The notes below the pieces were generated by a model that was given only the letters and a program-made list of their open reading frames with translations, ran no database searches and was not told the origin of the DNA. A stretch of DNA of 64,000 nt, taken from positions 186,001-250,000 of the forward strand of contig VXIS01000006.1 of assembly GCA_008704415.1 (NCBI GenBank), read 5' to 3'. Below are positions 19,351-30,015 of the stretch, piece by piece. Each line of letters starts with the position of its first letter. The stretch's first letter is position 1. A program made the translations under genes and the position numbers. The DNA is from Sphaerosporella brunnea (taxonomy: Eukaryota; Ascomycota; Pezizomycetes; Pezizales; Pyronemataceae).

Positions 19351-19814
19351 GCAGCTAACCGCAGTTTGCAGGGCTACGTGCGGGCGTGCGACTGGTCATG
19401 CCGAGACCACTCCGACCCGAACCTCCCCTTTGAACCTCGTCTCCGACCCAAATTCCCAATCGCACGAGTACCTTGGGTCTCATCAGACTCCTCTCCGACT
19501 CGCACCGTTACAACGATGGCTTTCTGCCTTCGACTTTGAGATCCTCGCGAATAGTGCGATATCGCTGGTGCCGAGACCACCAGGACGATATCGCCGGGGC
19601 AGATATCGGGACGCAGACCCCCGAGGCCCACAGCTCTGAATGAGTAGATGCTGGACCGGCAGCGATCCGAGGGCGTAGTTCTCGGACCTGAGTGGTATAT
19701 AAGTATTGCGAGGCGCTGAACAGGCGTTATTACCAGGAAGCGACCGGGCCACATCGGAAAGCAGAAACTGGGTAGATACTTGGCATCATGTTACGGCCGC
19801 AGGCCGCCGGGACT
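19351..19814. other. Spacer with TATA box and GATATCG palindromes
   Basis: No gene is recognised. CGATATCGC and CAGATATCGGG palindromes at about 19556-19612 precede a TATATAAG box at 19695-19702. This could be the remains of an LTR or promoter region. Confidence 0.3.
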
Positions 19815-20935
19815 TGTATATGTTCTATCCTGCCGAGCAGGTTCTGCTGGCGACCGCCAGTCCGTCTGACCGACCAATTGGCCGGCCAGTCGACCAACTG
19901 GGCAGTTTTATCGGTGGGCCGGCCAGCCCAAAAGAAGAAATTTCAGTGCGTACCACCGACCAGATATTTACCCGGTAGACCGGACGATCAGCTAGACACC
20001 GCATTTGCTCAGCTGGCGGGACGACCGAGCAAGGACTTTTTTTACCTTTTTTTTCTTTTTCAAAGCATTGTCTATCTACTTCTTCCTCTTGCTGAGAGCT
20101 CATCGAGATCCCCTATTCGCTTCCCGCTTCTCCCCACCGCCACTTTCCTTTCAATTGGGGCAGCATCATCAGCTGAAGGCCCAGGTGCCACTGGAAATGG
20201 AGCGGCAGCCAGAGGTATTGCCGGTACCATAGGAGCATCCCTAGCAGCCAGAATCTGAGGAGTAGCAGGTGCGCCTGGAGAAGCGGCTGATGTGGCTAAA
20301 GAAGAAGCTGGAGAAGCGGCTGATGTGGCTAAAGAAGAAGCTGGAGAAGCGGCTGGTGCAGCGGATGGATGTGTGGCTGTAGCAGCAACTTGAAAAGCTA
20401 CTGGTTGAAGAGCAACAGGGGGAGCAGCCAGTGGTGAAGTGGGTGCCGTGACTGGGGGTTCGGCTGGTGGGGCCGATTCGGTATTTATTGTTGCCATCTC
20501 ACTGGCAAACTCGCTGGCACTTGACAAATGGCCCACCAATTAGTCGTAATTACAATGACTCGTACACGGTCTATGGTGATCACTTACACGGCTTTCTTGT
20601 ACGTGAAGCCAGGAATGAAATTCTCAGGATGTATCCACTGTAAACGGTGCAAAGGTACTCAGGTCAGTTGTAAGGTTGTCGGAACTGGCGGACATGGCGA
20701 CGTGTTATGATTAGTTAGTCAGTGGTGCTGAGCGGGGAGCAAAAATTTTGGAACCGAGTGTCTGCCGAACAGGCTGGCCGGCCGACCAGATGGAGAATCG
20801 GCTCGGTGGTACGGTCTAACTTTTAGGTCTGCACCGCTGGCCAGCCAGCCGAGAAAATCGGCCAGTTGGCCGATCGGATAGCCTAGCGGTCGCCGGCTAA
20901 TTTGCTCGGCAGGATAGAACATATATGTTTGAGTT
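19815..20935. mobile_element. DNA transposon with about 200-bp inverted ends
   Basis: Starting at about 19815, TATATGTTCTATCCTGCCGA and the following ~200 bases (GGCGACCGC, GGCCGGCCAG, GTACCACCGA) are repeated inverted at 20735-20935. Between the arms lies a minus-strand frame with an alanine/proline-rich N terminus. No target duplication could be set with confidence. The long arms rich in GGCCGGCC palindromes and the short interior suggest an internally deleted, non-autonomous element. Confidence 0.65.
20072..20539 (-). pseudogene. Ala/Pro-rich ORF inside inverted-repeat element
   Basis: A 155-codon minus-strand frame starting at about 20539, with a possible internal start at MATINTESAPPAEPP. 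It is low-complexity (A, P, S, T), with a tandem repeat ASPASSLATSA, and ends in a charged stretch SGKRIGDLDELSARGRSR that could be the start of a lost DNA-binding domain. It runs into the inverted arm. The position suggests the surviving 5' part of a transposase gene. No catalytic residues are present. Confidence 0.4.
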
Positions 20936-20984
20936 TTCGCTTAGAAGCGAGATCTCGGGAACTCTATATTCCACCAGATAGTGG

Positions 20985-21440
20985 TATGTGTTATAGTCGA
21001 GTAGATGCAGTATCACTCGTATGTAACTTGGCGTAATGTATGGCAAGTCGCATCACTCGTCTGTGATCTTGGCGTAATCACCTGCACAGGTTATCACTCG
21101 TCTGTAATCTTGGCGTAATCACCTGCACATCATATCACTCGTCTGTAATCGTGAGGTAATATAGGGCACATCGCATCAATCGTATGTGATCTTGGCGTAA
21201 TAACCTGCACAAACTATCACTCGTATGTAATGTTCGGCTGATGTTATGTACTCCAATGTAATCTTGGTTAAATCTTGCTGTAGTGTCTGGCACATGGTAT
21301 CACTCGTATGTGACGCAATAACATGCACAAACACTCACTCGCAGGCAATCTTAGCCTACTGTGATGCACTCCAATGCGGAAAGTCCCCGCACTATCCTGC
21401 CCAGAGGTTTACCGCACCTCCATACGCCGCATGCGCAACC
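20985..21440. repeat. ~40-bp tandem array, ATCACTCGTATGTAATCTTG
   Basis: About nine diverged units of TATCACTCGTATGTAATCTT followed by GGCGTAATCACCTGCACA. Spacing is about 40-45 bases. The right flank (TGATGCACTCCAATGC, then TTTACCGCACCTCC) matches the right flank of the shorter copy at 16790-16990, so flank and array were duplicated together. Confidence 0.75.
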
Positions 21441-22300
21441 GCCACGCTGCGTTTATGACGCCGCTGAGGTAATGAAGGCTGCAATTTTACTTTTTTTTTT
21501 CGGCAATAATGCAGCATACCTCCGTCCGAGATGGTGTCATCATGGCTATAGGGATGTGTTGGACGGAGGCGTTGTGAAAATCACTCACCGATACTGCAAA
21601 CCTAGACTTGCCAGAGCGATAGGGCATCGACGGGCATAGCTCAAAGTACCAGCTGTTGGCATGTGTGATGATATAGTCAAATTGGTAATGAAGATGATAA
21701 CACCGCAGGCATGCATTCAGCGCTCGATCATTCCCTGGCTGCGACTGAAATATCAAGGAGGGGCCCAGACGTGTTAGAATACTGCTCTGTGAGGAACCCC
21801 AACGAGATCGTGCAATCGATTTGCTGTCAATAGCAAACGTGAACGACGCTGTGGCCCCAGATGCATCAGGGGCAAGAAAGTCGTCGGGAAACCGACCAGA
21901 TTGTTTCCTTGGAGCAAAATCTTGGTCACTGCTTGACGTTCGCCGCGTAACTTAATTAGGTGATCCGTCATCTCGCGCCCGTACGCATATTTCCTTCCTC
22001 TGCTAAGTATGCATCAGCACCCACTAGTTCTATCAAAACTACTATCGACCACCGCAACGTAAACAAGGCGGCCAGACAGCACGGACCGTTATGAGATAAC
22101 CCAATATGAGTCTCCTCGCGACGCAGCAGAAGAACTCCACAACTACAGCGACCTGCACAGCAACCGCGTTTTCGTTTTAATAATATACTATACAAGGGAG
22201 ACTGTGTTACCCGCAAGGTAGAGGCCCCATGAGAACAAGCCTGCTGCTGAGGCCTGTGGCTCCCTTAAGGAAAGGAGATCAAGGAAATCGCAACTCGTAA
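21441..22300. other. No gene recognised
   Basis: Short frames only. GAGGTAATGAAGGCTGCAAT near 21465 continues the homology with 16985-17000 for a short distance. Confidence 0.35.
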
Positions 22301-22317
22301 ATTGACAAGACAGTGTT

Positions 22318-23037
22318 TCACCCCTTCTCAGACCTGTCCTTCAGGAGCCCGAAGCTGCTTCTCCTTGCCCTTCCCCATGCTTTTGTTTCTTTTTGCAGCC
22401 CCCCCCCGAGGGGTTTGCGCGTCCTGTGTTGCTTGGTGCTTCCTGCTCCTCCTCCTATGTAGACATTGAAGCACACAGGTCCGTCACCGCCATTTGGACC
22501 CACGACGGGACGCTCCTCACGGTAGACTGACGCGCTGTGCGGCTCAGGGGCCGGCTGCGGGTTTGGTCGCCGGCTGCGCCGGGCTGGACGGCTCGCAGCG
22601 TTCGTGTTTCGACTTTGAGGCAACGTGTGGAGCTGCCAGCATTCTGTCGTCTCCGTTATGGACGGGGGTGGGCGTCTGGATAGCTTTTTGGATGGCTGAA
22701 TTTGCAACCGATGACAGGGGCGACGTCTGCGTTGCCCCGTGTGATACCGTCGTGGTTCGGGGGCTTATCGCTGCAAGATCTTGACCCGAACAAGAAGCTC
22801 ATCGTTCTGTGTACAGAGCTTGTGGACCGTACCTTTCGGCTCAGGTATGATGGTGACGACACTGGCAATGCTGGCATCGTATCCTTCCTGGAGGGCGACA
22901 AGCTGCCGACCCAAAAGTCCTGGGATACTCGTCCCGAGAAGAGGGGGGGGGGGGGTCAGACGGGAGTCCTGGCGCACGTCCCGCATCTCCGCATCGCCCG
23001 TCTCCGCGATTGTCGGTGGGTTATGCAACTTCGTCAC
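22318..23037 (-). other. Unresolved minus-strand coding candidate
   Basis: Consecutive minus-strand frames (22765-23037, 22656-22901, 22318-22707) have acceptable amino-acid composition, for example VHKLCTQNDELLVRVKILQR and QPATKPAAGP, and could be exons or a frameshifted gene. I found no convincing GT/AG joins. A G13 run at 22945-22957 and a C8 run near 22399 interrupt the frames. No domain is recognised. Confidence 0.2.
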
Positions 23038-23049
23038 TCAGTGAGTAAA

Positions 23050-24600
23050 CAGGGATCCATCTCAACAGCCTCCTCTCTGCTGAACTGCACGAGGAAGCCC
23101 GGCGACAATAATCTTGCTTCACTGCCTTACGCAAGTGGCCGCACAACCAAGACCGGACGCACGGTGTGTCAATGGTGTGTAGGAAGGATGTATGTGTGCA
23201 CAGTGACGGCCTGGTCTATGGGTGGTGACAGATCGATATCCACGAGCATGATCCATATAACCGACCCCCAATCAGACACCGCCACTCCATCAGCGACCCG
23301 ATCTGGCGCGGCCAGACCGCTAATGTCCGGAACTTTCATTGCCAATGACCCTGGAAAGCTTCACATCTTCATGATTCGCGTGCTGCGCATGAGGCATTAC
23401 ACTCTTTTCAGCACGCATGATACCCCCCCCCCCCCCATGATTGGCATTCGATAAATGAGTCTTGGTTTGGCTCCCGGATACCGTCCTTGTAATGCAATTT
23501 TTCCCACGGAGTGTTCAATCTGATAAATGTGTGTATATTGATGTCCACAGTTCTCTCAATTCAGAGCCCGGAGAATCCACCCACCTTACATGACTATTGG
23601 AGTTCCTTCGGACATCACTTGTCAAGCGCACGGGGGTGCATATGGACCGTGAAATAGCATTGCGCGGGTTTATAGCCCCAGGATCCCACAGGACCAGCTT
23701 CCGCAAGGACCAATGGTCACATTTACCACCCCGTTGACGGTTGTCGGGTGGGGGGGCCCGCGAAGGTTCCTCTGGCTCTTCTGGGCCAAAATGTGCTACA
23801 CGCCTTTAATCTATATGGAATGAGCTCAAACTTACAGATATTGGGGTTAGAAAAAAAAAGAATAAACGCCTGTCTGAGCGGCCATATTATCTATCCCTAT
23901 AAGTGAGCCATCCGTGTGGTCACCAAGTCATTATTAGTACAGCGCCACTTGATGTAAAGTCATATTTACGTTGCAGCCAGGGCGTACGTGTGTGAGACAC
24001 AGCGCAGTTGCTTTCATTCTGTGAAAAAGAAAAAACCCAGATCAAATGAAGACTCCGGCATCGCGCGCAAAAAAGCTGTCAACCACAGTGCAGTTGCAAA
24101 AAAAAAAAAAAAATTGCAAACATCCCAACTCATCCCATTCAGCAAAAAACGCCTCATCACTCTTCAAATACCTCCCTGAATACAACATTCCTACACAATC
24201 CATCGCACCCTGATACCGTCTCTGGCCTTTGGACAGTTATTCGGTCTCCACTGATTGCACAGGACAGAGCAACGCATAACTGCCCATGACCAAACACCTC
24301 CTCTCGAATGTTGATACTCCTGGTTTCCCAAGACAAAACTCTGTAACGGCAGGCCCAGAGCGACCGCAGTTTCCGCAGTGCGCAGTATGCTCCCACTGTT
24401 GATCCATAGCAAATGCATCATCCGTGATATCTCTCACATGATGTTCTCGAACCAGTGGCGGATTATCTTATCTGCTCCCACTCCTTGTAGTGTTCCAACT
24501 CTCCGTCATTGCATGGGCTGTCGTTCCACTTCCATCTAAAGAACACCATTAGCCTTTATATTTGTACCCCGCATGAGAATTGACAGCTAGCCACTGACCG
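23050..24600. other. No gene recognised; poly-C and poly-A runs
   Basis: Contains a C12-13 run at about 23426, a fragment of the 149-bp satellite near 23818, and an A15 run at about 24099 flanked by diverged repeats of CACAGYGCAGTTGC (23999 and 24080). Frames at 24157-24437 on the minus strand have no recognised content. Confidence 0.4.
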
Positions 24601-24744
24601 GCTCATGCTGACCATGACACATTTTGGATCGTTTTCCCGGTTTCCAGAAGGAGAACTCTTCGATTGGTTGCGAGGGAAAAGGTCGCTCCGAGGCAGCAGG
24701 TATTTGCGAAGTAGGAAAGGGAGGAGGTAGTAGGTTTAAGCAGC

Positions 24745-24966
24745 ATAGTCCCTCCGCAGTGTCGTCGCTGAAGCTCGTCCACGGCTCTCCAGAATAGTAA
24801 AGCTGGACAGTCGCTCCGCAGTGTCGTCGCTAAAGCTCCTTCGCGGCTGCGCTCCAAAATCCAACGGTCGGAAACCTAGGATCGAGGCTCCGGGTTGAGG
24901 CGACGTGTTGAGTCTCCGGAAAATGCCACCGGAAAACGCCACACCGCTGCTCTATATAGGGATAGA
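24745..24966. repeat. Tandem CTCCGCAGTGTCGTCGCT repeat and TATA module
   Basis: CTCCGCAGTGTCGTCGCTGA at about 24752 is repeated at 24812. An inverted relative lies at 50175-50205. The segment ends in the TATA-like module CTGCTCTATATAGGGATAG shared with 11658-11679. Confidence 0.5.
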
Positions 24967-24978
24967 TGTGACAAATAG

Positions 24979-25100
24979 TGCTGGACACAAAGCCGACCCG
25001 GCTCAAGTTAATAGCTCAAGCCCCGAGCTTGAGCGAACTCGATCCAGCCGAATTGCAGCTCGAGCCGGCTTGAAGACACCTTGATTTGACTGTCCGCGCT
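24979..25100 (+). mobile_element. GTGATGGACAC TIR element, diverged end (copy 3)
   Basis: GTGCTGGACACAAAGCCGAC, then GAGCTTGAGCGAACTCGATC and CAGCTCGAGCCGGCTTGAAG, align with the terminal 110 bases at 41568-41680. The downstream part is not recognisable. Confidence 0.45.
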
Positions 25101-25378
25101 TGTTTTTCCAAACAATGCTGAAGGTTCTGTTGAGGAGGCCTGGGAACATGTGGATGTTGAGCTTCGGTGGCGGTCGAGTTTCGGTTTTGGTTTTCAAGGG
25201 TTCCGGCAACGATGATGATTGTCACGGTACACGTCCAGTGGTGTTGATAACGGTGGCAATGTGCCTGAAGGGTTTTCCTGTCGTTGTCAAGTTTCCATGG
25301 AAACCCGAAAAGGGTGTACCGTTGCTATATGTTGCTCAAACATTACGTATGTTCAAAATCTTTCAGCCACTGAGCTTA

Positions 25379-26101
25379 CTAATGATTCTGTCGAACCGTA
25401 GTCCCCGCGACGTTGGGTCCCGCAGACTGGATCGGACTGGATAGTTGCGGTCTCTGTTCAGTGAGAACTGGACTGGACTGCGGCACACGGGGCATTCTGT
25501 GCGAGGAAGGGATGTTGTCGTCCTCAATCTGATCATCGACACCGGTGGGGATATCATCTCCGTCGTGCCAAGTGGGTGGGGGAAGGTCGTAGTCATCTAT
25601 CTCATCATAGATGGTAATATCGTCTCCAGCGTGCCGGGGTGAAGAAATCTGTGAGGAAGGAACGCCGTCGACGCTCATCTGATCATCGGCGATGATTTCG
25701 TCTGCATAGTGCGAGGGTCCGTAAATCTGCGATGAAGGAACGCGGTCGAAGTCCATGTGTTCATCAGCGAACGCTTTGTGTCCATTGTACGAGGCTGCCG
25801 AAGTCTGAGAAGTAGGAATGTCGTCGAAGCCCATCTGGTCATCGGTGCTTACATCATCTCCATCGTCCGACGAGGTCGGGACCGAATTGCTAGTCGTGAT
25901 GGTGTTCTTGATGGCCGACGCCGCCTTGCGAGTGCTGCGACCCTTGGCGCGGCGAGTGTTGGGGACGCTGTCGATCTTTTCAACGGTGTATAGGCGGGTG
26001 CTTTCAGCACTTTGCCCCCCTTCATCCCTTCCTTCTGTTTGTAATCGTGGTGTGTTTCTTAAGACATCGGCCCCGGGCAGCCAGATTCTCAACTGCTCCT
26101 A
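25379..26101 (-). CDS. Acidic repeat protein, partial or spliced
   Basis: A minus-strand frame of about 237 codons, open from just below a stop at 26101. No ATG starts it; acceptor-like AG dinucleotides at about 26103 and 26095 suggest it is a downstream exon. The first third is basic (RRAKGRSTRKAAS). The rest has at least four diverged repeats of about 35-40 residues built on DDQMGFDDIPTSQ, DEHMDFDRVPSSQ, DDQMSVDGVPSSQ and DDQIEDDNIPSS. Repetition with conserved residues but changed codons supports real coding. It is probably disordered and possibly nuclear (basic followed by acidic). I recognise no family. The 3' end overlaps a GACTGGAC-rich repeat (25390-25490), so the C terminus may be of repeat origin. 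Confidence 0.45.
25385..25495. repeat. ACTGGACTGCGG-type inverted repeat
   Basis: GACTGGATCGGACTGGAT and GAACTGGACTGGACTGCGG resemble the segment at 38165-38295, both with TAGTCCC/GGGACT-like words at the edge. They may be small hAT-like elements. Confidence 0.35.
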
Positions 26102-26429
26102 TTGTGGCTGTTCACTTTTTTGATCTAGGGCGGACGGGCGCGATAGGCATAGCATTCCCAGACAAATTCCACCAACCTGCGCCGACAGTGATCAGGCGAT
26201 CTACGTGTGAGCTGAATTAGATTCTCCGTCACTGGGATACACATCCGGACACGCCACGAACAACACAGGCACAAATAAAATGAAATCAACGACCGTATAG
26301 TGAATTGCACAATCACGAAATGAAACATTGTATGTTGTGTAGTACCCCTGAAAACAAATATTGAATGTAGTGCAGTACCATTGCCGGTATTAGCCTCCGA
26401 TACTACCGATACCCGTGGACGCCAGAGAT
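26102..26429. other. Spacer between two minus-strand genes
   Basis: No domain is recognised in the minus frame 26125-26451, which lies downstream of the coiled-coil gene. It may contain the 3' untranslated region of that gene and the 5' exon of the acidic repeat ORF. Confidence 0.3.
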
Positions 26430-27896
26430 CTACGCTTTTTCCACCTGACAACCTGCAAGAATCAGATCCATCTTCTCGGCGAGCTTGTCGTAACGGTCAG
26501 TGAGAGTCTTGATCTCGGCCGCGTGGGTGGTCTTCGTGGTGCGCAGCTCGTCAGTGAGAGTCTTGATCTCAGCCGCGTGGGTCTTCTTGTTGGCGTTCAG
26601 CTCGTCAGTGAGAGTCTTTTTGGTGGTGTTCAGCTCGTCAGTGAGAGTCTTGATCTCGGCCGCGTGGGTGGTCTTCGTGGTGCGCAGCTCGTCAGTGAGA
26701 GTCTTGATCTCGGCCGCGTGGGTTTTCTTGTTGGCGTTCAGCTCGTCAGTGAGAGTCTTTTTGGTGGTGTTCAGCTCGTTAGTGAGAGTCTTGATCTCGG
26801 CCGCGTGAGTCTCCTGGTTGTCACGCAGCTCCTCGGTCAGGGATTGAACAGCCGTCTGCAGAGCAGCGTTGTGATTGGTCAGCGTGGCGTTGTCCTCGGT
26901 AAGAGCGGCAATTGACGCTTCATGGCCATCCACGGTGCTCTGAGTCGCCTCCAGCTGGTTTATCAGTCTCTGGTGTTGGTCGTAGGTCACCAGCAACTTC
27001 TCCTCCTCCGCGCGTCGGATCCACTCCTGCTTGCAGGCCTGGTTGTACGTTGCGGCGATCTCCGAAACGTTACTGTTGTGGACGCGTTTCTCGTTGAGCG
27101 CTTTGACGTGTTCGTGGAATTCTTTCTTACGATCGGCATCGGATACGTTTGAGAATCTCCAGACCTGCAGCTCCCAATGCAGCATATCGCGCAAGATAGT
27201 CGCATCCTGCTTGTTGTGAGCAAGCCAGAGCTCGACCGCGTCAATCGCGTCTCCCACCGTCACCTTGTGCACTTTTGCCGAAAACTCCGACAACAGCGAC
27301 GGGTGGCGTGAATAGACCTGCGCGAAGCGGTGGATCTCAGCCTCGCCTTTACCCGTGAAGGGAAGGAAATATCGCCTGTTGTCGTTGTTGAGCATGTGCG
27401 CGACAAGGTCCACAACGGAGTTATTATATAGGCCCTGCCAGAAATCGCGGGCAAGATACCCTCCGCCCACCGAGCGTATCCACTGTTATACCGTTAGCGG
27501 TGTCGCGACCAAACGCAGGGACCGTGATTCGCTTACCCTGACTAGTACCTCGCGGAGTATACGCATGCAGTTGATCTCCTCGTCTTCGGTGAGACCGTGG
27601 TCCTGGGCGCGCTCGTACATGTCGCGCGTGCCATCGGAGAGCTCTCCCAACTCTGGCTCTCTCCCTGCGGCGAGCACCATTCTATCGAGCTCGTCGGCGG
27701 AGAGTCCAGCCTCGCGTGCAGCGGCCGCATAGACGAGATCGATCGCGTCGCACACCTCCTCACTGGCGCTGTCGCGGAGGGGGTTGCTGTTTGCGCAAAT
27801 CTGAACGGTTCCCTGCTTCTTGGTCACGAGAACGGTAATGTCAGGGGGCGATATCGACAGGGTGGCGAATCGGTTGACTGTGAGCGACGACGGCAT
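26430..27896 (-). CDS. Two-exon coiled-coil protein with expanded KTLTDEL repeats
   Basis: Exon 1 is 27896-27537 and exon 2 is 27482-26430, separated by a 54-nt intron (27536-27483) with GTAAGC donor, CTAAC branch site and ACAG acceptor; the frame is preserved, giving 470 residues. Residues 1-270 look globular: a short beta-rich start (ITVLVTKKQGTVQI), helices, and a conserved-looking core DNRRYFLPFTGKGEAEIHRF. From about 273 to 467 a coiled coil follows, and residues about 345-457 are an internally duplicated array of THAAEIKTLTDEL and NTTKKTLTDEL units; the DNA repeat is 141 bp, twice, nearly identical. This implies recent expansion by unequal exchange. The layout matches that of the gene at 8545-9798. 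No enzymatic motif is seen; a scaffold or filament-like role is a guess. Confidence 0.75.
27483..27536 (-). other. Intron of the 26430-27896 gene
   Basis: 54 nt, starts GTAAGC and ends TAACAG, with a CTAAC branch motif about 13 bases upstream of the acceptor. Typical of fungal introns. Confidence 0.8.
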
Positions 27897-28039
27897 GGTT
27901 ATGTGCTGGGTGTGGGTTTCTCGGTTCTTTGCGGTAGTGTTGATGGGAGGAAGAGGGTGTAGCGGAACGAAGGGTCGGTGTTGGTTTTTATGGGAGGAAG
28001 GTAGGGTGGCTGGATGAAGGGTTGGGGGTCAAGGATGTG

Positions 28040-28375
28040 GGAGCGTTTCTAAGCGGCGGCGTCGTAGGGTGTTTACTAAGCGAAGGCACTAGAACGCGAT
28101 GCATACACGATCACTCTGGCGTTCGGGCTTTCGTGGACTGCGGCTCCACCGGGCGTCATGCGGCAAGTCCCCACGGCCATTTTTACTTCGTGGTGCGCAG
28201 AACCCCAAGCACTTCGTGCTGACGCTGCGGAAAGCAAGCATTGCATGTTCGTTCTGCAGCGATGTGGCATTGAAACATGCTTGGTCAGCGGAAAAGTCCC
28301 GACTCACTTGGTAGTGGATCGATAAGATAAGAGATAATCTAATCTCAATTCGAGTGAGATTCTGCGCACAAAGAA
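28040..28375. other. No gene recognised; possible pogo-end relic
   Basis: GACTCACTTGGTAGTGGATC and the following GATAAGATAAGAGATAA at about 28300-28340 resemble the TIR interior of the pogo-type element at 12664-12745. No paired end was found. Confidence 0.3.
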
Positions 28376-28462
28376 CCGTAGACTTAGGGTTAGTGTCCGG
28401 GATTGATAACCGGCCCGGGATGCCAGGGGGCCTTAGGGTTTGGGTTACCCTAACCCTTTCGA
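28376..28462. repeat. Telomere-like motifs in both orientations
   Basis: CTTAGGGTTAGTG, CCTTAGGGTTTGGGTTACC and CCTAACCCTTT occur within 85 bases, forming a short imperfect inverted pair of TTAGGG/CCCTAA words. Confidence 0.45.
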
Positions 28463-29544
28463 TCACTTAGTGCGTTGGAAGATTGCCCCGTGATCAGCAC
28501 GAGGGACTCCCAGATTGTGCACGTCAGAACTGATGCGAGCCTACACCAGAGCTTTCTCATTCCCTTCTGAACATATCGGGACCAGTCGATGGGTTCCCCC
28601 CTTCGTTCACCCAGAATACACGCAAGGGTTTTCCAGCCGGACACTGGAATAGATCCCTGGTCTATGTTGCAAGACGGGTCGCTTCAGACAATCACGGCAG
28701 CATCCTAGTCGACGCGCAGGCCTTGGTCCCATCTGGCGGCATAGTGGCTATGGCTATAACACTCCCCGCGGAGAGCCCCATTGCCTCGCCTGTAATCCCG
28801 CCGCCGGAACCGATGCTTGCCCGGTCAATGGACATGGCACCCGGATGATTCACAGAAGTTTGTCGCCAATACGTGCGTTAGCCTCGGCATCAATGACAAC
28901 TGCGCTCGTAACTGGATCCCGAACCAGTGATATCCGAATGGACACCGAAATAACCGAGCGACGACCCGCCCCCGCAGCCGGGATTTCCGGTGTAGCACGT
29001 TTTAGGCTGGCCGGACTAAAGATGCGAGATGCGTCGCTGCTGACTGCAACCACCCGCAGCATTGGCGGCAAGCATGAAGTCACAGATGCATAGATTGATT
29101 TCAGTAAGTAGATCGATATAAACTGTAGGTTCACAGTATTTTCGAACCTGGCCGTGACACTACCATCCATCCTTGCCCGTACGCGGGCGGACTAGTTACT
29201 GGTCCCACAAGAAGTGGTCGGGGGAAGCGCTCAGCCATGACAACCTATATCCGGGCAAATAAGACAATAGTAATCTCAACGAGACGCTCAATATTTAAAC
29301 AATGAAACATTCCATCGGCAAAGTTCAGAGCAGTACAAATTTATCCGCTGCGTCCATCAACCTGAAGAAAAATAACTTCACCTTCATGCAGCCCAATAAT
29401 CCTCGCTGTCGCTGCCATCCGGGCGGAGATGAATCTTTGAAACTGTAAGCCCTACGAGTGCCAGGCTCGTGGAGCCGAGCCATGCTGTTTTTGATCCGGG
29501 TATATGAGAATCAATATCAGGGTGAGATTTTGGTTCTGGTTTCG
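28463..29544. other. No gene recognised
   Basis: Plus-strand 28845-29093 and minus-strand 28850-29170 are opposing frames with no identifiable domain. Confidence 0.35.
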
Positions 29545-29898
29545 CTATGTACACATCGAACCTCGCGCGCACCGTGACAATCCTTCGGCATACCACTCTA
29601 GGTCCATCAAATCCGATTCCGAAGTGAGGTCTTCTTCTTGCTGCGCGTCCACCCCCTCACCCAATGCCTGCTCCATATCTCTGTCACTCACTGCGATACC
29701 CCCGCTTGGGGAAAGGTTCTGATCTACGCCGTGGAGTCCCCTGTCCTCCACGGAGTTTTGATTGAGCCAAATTTTGACCAGTAGAACCGCACTGCTGGAT
29801 TCTTCAAGCAGCCGCTTTCGCTTCTTTGTTATCACGTCCAACTCCATGACGGAACCGGAGACTCTACAGAACCCGCTATTATGCCCCTCGCCCAACAC
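29545..29898 (-). pseudogene. Coding relic of the GTGATGGACAC element family
   Basis: A 117-codon minus-strand frame containing MELDVITKKRKRLLEESS and then AVLLVKIWLNQNSVED, followed by an acidic stretch (QEEDLTSESDLMDLEW). The first part matches the peptide of the element copy at 5955-6173 (IDVITKKQNRLLKQSSSAV) and the acidic second part is placed like that of 4987-5290. The domain is not one I recognise. A terminal GTGATGGACAC sequence was not found next to it, so its membership rests on the shared peptide. Confidence 0.45.
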
Positions 29899-30015
29899 GA
29901 TACCCCTCCGTCAATCGGTAACAGCACCTGTTCGTCGAGAATGATTTTTTTTGCAACATTCTATGGCAAACAAGCAACCGCACAATCGCGCCATGTCCGT
30001 TCTTGCACCGCCTGT

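Noticed and set aside
18842..19639. A 265-codon plus-strand open frame
   Set aside because: It runs through the CCAAGCTTGG repeat block, where the repeat unit simply lacks stops in this frame.
22702..23454. A 250-codon plus-strand open frame
   Set aside because: No recognisable domain; it crosses a G13 run and a poly-C run, and composition does not differ from neighbouring random frames.
26415..26915. A 166-codon plus-strand frame with VSESLDLGRV repeats
   Set aside because: The repeats are the complement of the KTLTDEL repeat of the minus-strand coiled-coil gene.
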